Source: Solirubrobacteraceae bacterium (GTDB lineage: Bacteria > Actinomycetota > Thermoleophilia > Solirubrobacterales > Solirubrobacteraceae). From it: a DNA stretch of 8,925 bases. Below, one piece after another: positions 5,688-8,925 of this stretch. The translations under genes were made by a program, and so were the position numbers. A model generated the notes under the pieces. It saw only the letters and a list, made by a program, of their open reading frames with translations, did not search any database and had not been told where the DNA came from. The stretch covers positions 1-8,925 of the forward strand of contig JADGIB010000140.1 in assembly GCA_019683665.1 (NCBI GenBank). Direction: 5' to 3'. Each line of letters begins with the position of its first letter. Within the stretch, counting starts at the first letter, position 1.

Positions 5688-6571
5688 GCTCGACGAGGAC
5701 CGCCACCCCGCTCTTCGTGGGAGAGCCCGACTGGTCCCAGGCGGGGGAGGCCGCGCCGCCGCTCGTGAACCCGATCGACAGCGGGTTCGTGCGGCCGGTC
5801 GACCTCTCCCGCGTCCCCGACGACCGGTTCTTCGCGATGCAGCTGCACCTGTCGTCGGAGGTGATGATCTCGCTGTGCGGCAACGGCCCGGGGAAGCTCG
5901 GGCCGCCACCGCACGCCCACGGGATGGACCAGTTCTTCTACGTCCTCGAGGGGACGATGGAGCTGCGCCTGGGCCAGGCGACCCACCGGCTCGAGCCGGG
6001 GTCGGTCGCCTGGATCCCGGCCGGAACGCCGCACAAGCACCGCAACCCGGGGACCGAGCGGGAGCTGCATCTCGAGGTCATCGCCCCCGGGTTCGGGTTC
6101 ACGCGGACGTTCATGGCGTGGTCGGGCGACCCGAGCACGTGGCCCGCCGGAGGCGACGTCGCGCACCTGCGCCCGCAGGACTGGCCCGAGGTGCACCCCG
6201 GCACGCGCACGCGGTTCGTGTCGGAGCCGTCGGGGACGTTCGAGGCCGCGTTCCCGGACTCGCGCGAGCTGGCCTGGTTCGTCATGCGGTCCGAGCCAGG
6301 GGTGTCACCCGGGCGGGGCCTGCACCTGCATGCCTTCCACCAGTTCTATTACGTCGTGGAGGGCACGCTCGGCGTCGACGTCGGCTTCGACCACTACGAG
6401 GCGGGGCCGCACACGCTCGTCGTGATCCCGCCCGGGGCCCCGCACGCCAACCGCGCGGTGGGGGACGAACCGACGACCCACCTGACGATCAACGTCCCAC
6501 CGCCCCTGTGGGCGACGACGCCCGAGAACCCGTGGGACGTGCCCGTGACCCTCGAGCGGAGGGAGCGCTGA
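5684..6571 (+). CDS. Two-domain cupin (bicupin) protein
   Basis: The 295-residue protein has two cupin barrels and no signal peptide, so it is probably cytoplasmic. Domain 1 has H77-A-H79 followed by Q83 in GPPPHAHGMDQFFYVLEG, then the second motif G106-x5-P112-x-G114-x2-H117-x3-N121, an exact match to the family pattern. Domain 2 has H214-L-H216-x3-Q220 and IPPGAPHANR with H254. In both domains Gln replaces the usual metal-binding Glu of motif 1. Bicupins include dioxygenases, isomerases and sugar-acid binding or processing enzymes; the reaction is not identifiable here. The start is GTG at 5684, overlapping the previous stop by four bases with GGGAAG just upstream. An in-frame GTG at 5717 lacks such a site. 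The gene sits where transporter permeases are commonly found. Confidence 0.85.
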   Translation: MSSTRTATPLFVGEPDWSQAGEAAPPLVNPIDSGFVRPVDLSRVPDDRFFAMQLHLSSEVMISLCGNGPGKLGPPPHAHGMDQFFYVLEGTMELRLGQATHRLEPGSVAWIPAGTPHKHRNPGTERELHLEVIAPGFGFTRTFMAWSGDPSTWPAGGDVAHLRPQDWPEVHPGTRTRFVSEPSGTFEAAFPDSRELAWFVMRSEPGVSPGRGLHLHAFHQFYYVVEGTLGVDVGFDHYEAGPHTLVVIPPGAPHANRAVGDEPTTHLTINVPPPLWATTPENPWDVPVTLERRER

Positions 6572-6577
6572 GCGGCG

Positions 6578-7726
6578 ATGGCGACAGTCAGCTTCGACGA
6601 GGTCGGCAAGGTCTATCCGGACGGCACGACGGCGGTGACCGACCTGGAGCTCGAGATCCCCGACGGCGAGCTGCTCGTGTTCGTCGGGCCCTCCGGATGC
6701 GGGAAGACGACCGCGCTGCGCATGGTCGCCGGCCTGGAGCGGATCTCGCACGGCGAGATCCGCATCGACGGGCGGGTGGTCAACGACCTCCCGCCGAAGG
6801 CGCGTGACGTGGCGATGATCTTCCAGAGCTACGCCCTGTACCCGCACATGACGGTGTTCGACAACATCGCCTTCCCGCTGCGGGCCCAGGGGATGCCGCG
6901 CAAGGAGATCCGCGCGACGGTCGAGCGGGTCGCCGAGCGGCTCGGGCTCGCCGAGCACCTCGACCGGCGGCCAGGGCGGCTGTCGGGCGGCCAGCGCCAG
7001 CGGGTCGCGATGGGGCGCGCGATCGTCCGCCACCCGAAGGTGTTCGCGATGGACGAGCCGCTGTCGAACCTCGACGCGAAGCTGCGCGGGCAGATGCGCG
7101 TCGAGGTCATGGCGCTCCAGCGCGAGCTCGGCGTCACGACGATCTACGTCACCCACGATCAGGTCGAGGCGATGACGATGGGACACCGGATCGCGGTCAT
7201 GCGCGACGGCGTGCTGCAGCAGTGCGGCACCCCCCAGGAGGTGTTCGACCGGCCCGCGAACCTGTTCGTGGCCGGCTTCCTCGGCAGCCCGCCGATGAAC
7301 CTGGTCGCCGGGCGGCTGGAGCGCGGCCGCGAGGGCCTCACCTGCCGCATCGGCGACCAGGCGCTCGTGCTCGACCCTGCGCCGGCCGGGCTCGAGGCCC
7401 ACGCCGGGCGCGACGTCACCGTCGGCGTGCGGCCCGAGCACCTCGACGCCGGGCCGCCGGGCGCGGCCGGGCTGGCCGCGTCGTGCCGGCTCGTCGAGAC
7501 GCTCGGCTCCGAGCAGCTCGTGCACGCCGAGCTGCCGTCCGGCGGGGGGCCGATCCCGGTCGTCGCCCGCCTGGACGCCGACCGGCGCCTGCTGCCCGGT
7601 GAGGCGCTGACGTTCACAGTCCGACCGGACCGGCTGCGGTTCTTCGACCCCGAGACCGGTCGTGCCCTCGACGGCGCGGCCGAGGTGGCCGCCGATGAGA
7701 GGAGTCGCGTTGGCGCGGCAGGATGA
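6578..7726 (+). CDS. ugpC: ABC transporter ATP-binding protein, MalK/UgpC (CUT1) type
   Basis: The 382-residue protein has a complete nucleotide-binding domain. It shows Walker A G37-PSGCGKTT-45, Q-loop Q83 in MIFQSYALYPHMTV, the LSGGQRQ signature at 135-141, Walker B VFAMDEP (155-161, catalytic E160), the D-loop SNLDAKLR, and the switch histidine H193 in VTHDQVEAMTMG. A C-terminal TOBE/OB-fold regulatory domain (about 240-355) includes GVRPEHLD at 283-290, the hallmark of the MalK/UgpC/MsmK group. It would power import of the ligand bound by the upstream lipoprotein; this type can also serve several transporters. The gene starts 6 bases after the cupin stop. GGAGGGAG (6558-6565) is a strong ribosome binding site but lies 12 bases from the ATG, slightly far. 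The symbol is given by type only; substrate is unknown. Confidence 0.92.
   Translation: MATVSFDEVGKVYPDGTTAVTDLELEIPDGELLVFVGPSGCGKTTALRMVAGLERISHGEIRIDGRVVNDLPPKARDVAMIFQSYALYPHMTVFDNIAFPLRAQGMPRKEIRATVERVAERLGLAEHLDRRPGRLSGGQRQRVAMGRAIVRHPKVFAMDEPLSNLDAKLRGQMRVEVMALQRELGVTTIYVTHDQVEAMTMGHRIAVMRDGVLQQCGTPQEVFDRPANLFVAGFLGSPPMNLVAGRLERGREGLTCRIGDQALVLDPAPAGLEAHAGRDVTVGVRPEHLDAGPPGAAGLAASCRLVETLGSEQLVHAELPSGGGPIPVVARLDADRRLLPGEALTFTVRPDRLRFFDPETGRALDGAAEVAADERSRVGAAG
7700..7704 (+). promoter_or_regulatory. Ribosome binding site supporting a TTG start
   Basis: AGGAG lies 5 bases before TTG 7710 and inside the end of the upstream ATPase gene. It supports the rare TTG start over the ATG at 7695, although the latter cannot be excluded. 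Confidence 0.5.
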
Positions 7727-8714
7727 GACCGCCGCCCTCGTGGCGGAGATCTCCGCCATGCAGGAACCCCACCGGCGGTGGTACGAGGCGCTCGACGACG
7801 AGACCCGGGAGCGGGCGCAGGCGCTGCTGCGCGGCAGCATCGACCTGCACCTCCATTGCGACCCGTCCCCGCAGCTACGCGTCATGGACGCCTTCCAGGC
7901 GGCCGAGGCCGCCTCGGCCGCGGGCATGCGCGCGGTCGTGCTCAAGGATCACCTGACCGGCATGGAGGACGCCGCCTGGCTGGCCACGGCGCACGCCGAC
8001 CTGGCCGACGGCTTCGACGTGTTCGGCTCGCACTGGCTCAACAACCAGGCGGGCGGCTGGAACGTGTACGCGGTCGACAAGGCCGTCGCCTTCGGCGCTC
8101 GGCTCGTCGGCGCCCCGACGCTCGCCGCCTACGGGGAGAAGCTGCGCCAGCAGGGCGAGGGCATCCACCCGGCCGAGGTCCTCGTCAAGTCCGTCGTGCC
8201 GATGACCCCGCGCGTCGTCCACACGCTCGACGACGACGGCGCGGTCCGGCCCGAGGTGCTCGAGTGCCTGGACCGGATCGCCGAGGCTGGAATCGCGTTC
8301 GGGACCGGGCACCTGAGCACCGAGGAGGTGTGGGCGACCGTCCGGGCCGCGCACGCACGCGGGGTCGAGCGCATCTGCATCACGCACGCGCTCATGACCG
8401 CCCCGGCCCCTCCCGAGGCCTACCGCGCGCTCTGCGAGGAGACCGGCGCGGCGTGCGAGTTCACGACGTTCCAGGTGCTGTCGCTCGGCGACGCGCTCGC
8501 CGGCACCCTGCGCGGGATCGGCGTCGAGCACGTCACGCTCTCGACCGACGCCGGGCTGCTCGGCACCGCCCCCGGCGTGCCCGCCTACCTGTGGATGCTC
8601 GCGCGCCTGCTCGAGGCGGGGTTCGCCGAGGACGAGATCGACGTCATGTCGAAGGACGTGCCGCGCCGGCTGCTGGGCCTCGAGCCGCGGGAGGCCGAGG
8701 AGGCGGCGCGATGA
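7710..8714 (+). CDS. DUF6282-like putative metal-dependent hydrolase (amidohydrolase-type barrel)
   Basis: The protein has 334 residues. After a helical N-terminal stretch (1-40), a barrel begins with the metal motif D45-L-H47-L-H49 in SIDLHLHCDPSPQ. Candidate further ligands are K79/H81 (VVLKDH), H201 (GTGHLS), H226 (ITHALMT) and D280 (LSTDAG), the layout of amidohydrolase or PHP-type metal sites. I recall this arrangement from proteins named DUF6282; no reaction is established that I know of. The start is uncertain. TTG 7710 follows AGGAG (7700-7704) by 5 bases. ATG 7695 has a weaker GAGG 9 bases upstream and would open with codons AGA-GGA, unusual here and better read as ribosome binding site. 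Either start overlaps the ATPase gene's end (by 17 or 32 bases), and the stop overlaps the aldolase start (ATGA), so it belongs to the operon. Confidence 0.75.
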   Translation: MARQDETAALVAEISAMQEPHRRWYEALDDETRERAQALLRGSIDLHLHCDPSPQLRVMDAFQAAEAASAAGMRAVVLKDHLTGMEDAAWLATAHADLADGFDVFGSHWLNNQAGGWNVYAVDKAVAFGARLVGAPTLAAYGEKLRQQGEGIHPAEVLVKSVVPMTPRVVHTLDDDGAVRPEVLECLDRIAEAGIAFGTGHLSTEEVWATVRAAHARGVERICITHALMTAPAPPEAYRALCEETGAACEFTTFQVLSLGDALAGTLRGIGVEHVTLSTDAGLLGTAPGVPAYLWMLARLLEAGFAEDEIDVMSKDVPRRLLGLEPREAEEAAR

Positions 8715-8925
8715 CGCACCCGTGGCTGGCCGAGCGGTGGGCCCGGGGCGAGGCCGCCCTCGGCGGGGCCGCCGTCCTCGGCCCGGCGAGCATCGGCCCG
8801 CTGGCCGCCGCCGGGTACGACTGGGTGCTGCTGGACTGCCAGCACGGCCCCTACGACGAGGGCGACGCGGCGGCGATCCTGCGCGGCCTGGGCGGGGGCC
8901 CCCCCCCCCACCGCGGGGGCGCCGG
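8711..8925 (+). CDS. HpcH/HpaI-type aldolase, N-terminal part (truncated by window edge)
   Basis: About 60 reliable residues are visible. They begin MTHPWLAERWARGEAALGGAAVLGPASIGPLAAAGYDWVLLDCQHGPYD and match the start of the HpcH/HpaI aldolase/citrate lyase family. The segment AGYDWVLLDCQHGPYD (34-49) is diagnostic, with H45 at the position of the catalytic histidine and Q44 where many members have Glu. These metal-dependent class II enzymes split 2-oxo-4-hydroxy acids, such as 4-hydroxy-2-oxoheptanedioate or 2-keto-3-deoxyglucarate, to pyruvate or a related keto acid plus an aldehyde. The exact substrate is not readable. The start overlaps the previous stop (ATGA, 8711-8714). After about residue 62 the protein becomes GGGPPPHRGGA, which does not fit the family and probably reflects a frameshift at the C-run (8899-8909). 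Confidence 0.8.
   Translation, partial: MTHPWLAERWARGEAALGGAAVLGPASIGPLAAAGYDWVLLDCQHGPYDEGDAAAILRGLGGGPPPHRGGA

Noticed and set aside
4254..5909. Minus-strand open frame opposite the binding protein
   Set aside because: Its translation is Arg-rich low complexity, and the opposite strand encodes a recognisable binding protein with a lipobox and ribosome binding site.
6305..7945. Minus-strand open frame opposite the ABC ATPase
   Set aside because: The plus strand carries all ABC ATPase motifs in order. The minus-strand product has no recognisable motif and is a shadow.
1..8925. CRISPR array, tRNA/rRNA, insertion sequence or phage genes
   Set aside because: No regularly spaced repeats, no cloverleaf or rRNA-like sequence, no transposase or integrase motifs, and no target-site duplications were seen on either strand.

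Overview
The window is very GC-rich DNA, with codon third positions almost always G or C. Genes are tightly packed, TGA is the usual stop, GTG and TTG starts occur, and one promoter looks leaderless. This fits a high-GC actinobacterium. A soil lineage such as the Solirubrobacterales/Thermoleophilia is my guess from style only; no marker gene proves it. No rRNA, tRNA, CRISPR array, transposase or phage gene was seen.

Left part (1-3401): the 3' end of an unrecognised gene runs off the left edge. A 215-base stretch without a convincing gene follows. Then come two divergently transcribed exported serine enzymes of the SxxK superfamily. On the minus strand is a class C beta-lactamase-like serine hydrolase (602-1738). 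On the plus strand is a PBP4/DacB-like D-alanyl-D-alanine carboxypeptidase/endopeptidase (1857-3401). They share a 118-base promoter region.

Boundary (3402-3518): a 63-nt, almost fully paired inverted repeat sits between the convergent ends of the carboxypeptidase gene and the iclR-type gene. It is probably a bidirectional terminator or a dispersed palindromic element.

Right part (3519-8925): a coherent catabolic/transport locus. A minus-strand IclR-family regulator faces a plus-strand operon across an intergenic region that is AT-rich for this window. That region carries several GTCTCA/TGAGAC half-sites, likely the IclR operator. The operon encodes, in order, a lipoprotein sugar-type ABC binding protein, a two-domain cupin, a MalK/UgpC-type ABC ATPase, a DUF6282-like putative metal hydrolase, and the start of an HpcH/HpaI-type aldolase cut by the right edge. 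The genes overlap or lie within 6 bases of each other, which indicates one transcript. My reading is that an IclR-sensed small carbon compound (sugar acid, keto-deoxy acid or aromatic breakdown product) is bound outside, imported by an ABC system, and processed by the cupin, hydrolase and aldolase. The substrate cannot be read from the sequence. Two points stand out: no permease gene lies in the visible operon, since the bicupin sits where permeases are usually found, and the DUF6282-like enzyme has no known reaction.

The last ~30 bases contain a G5-C11 run followed by G-rich sequence that breaks the aldolase protein pattern. This looks like a low-quality contig end with a frameshift.
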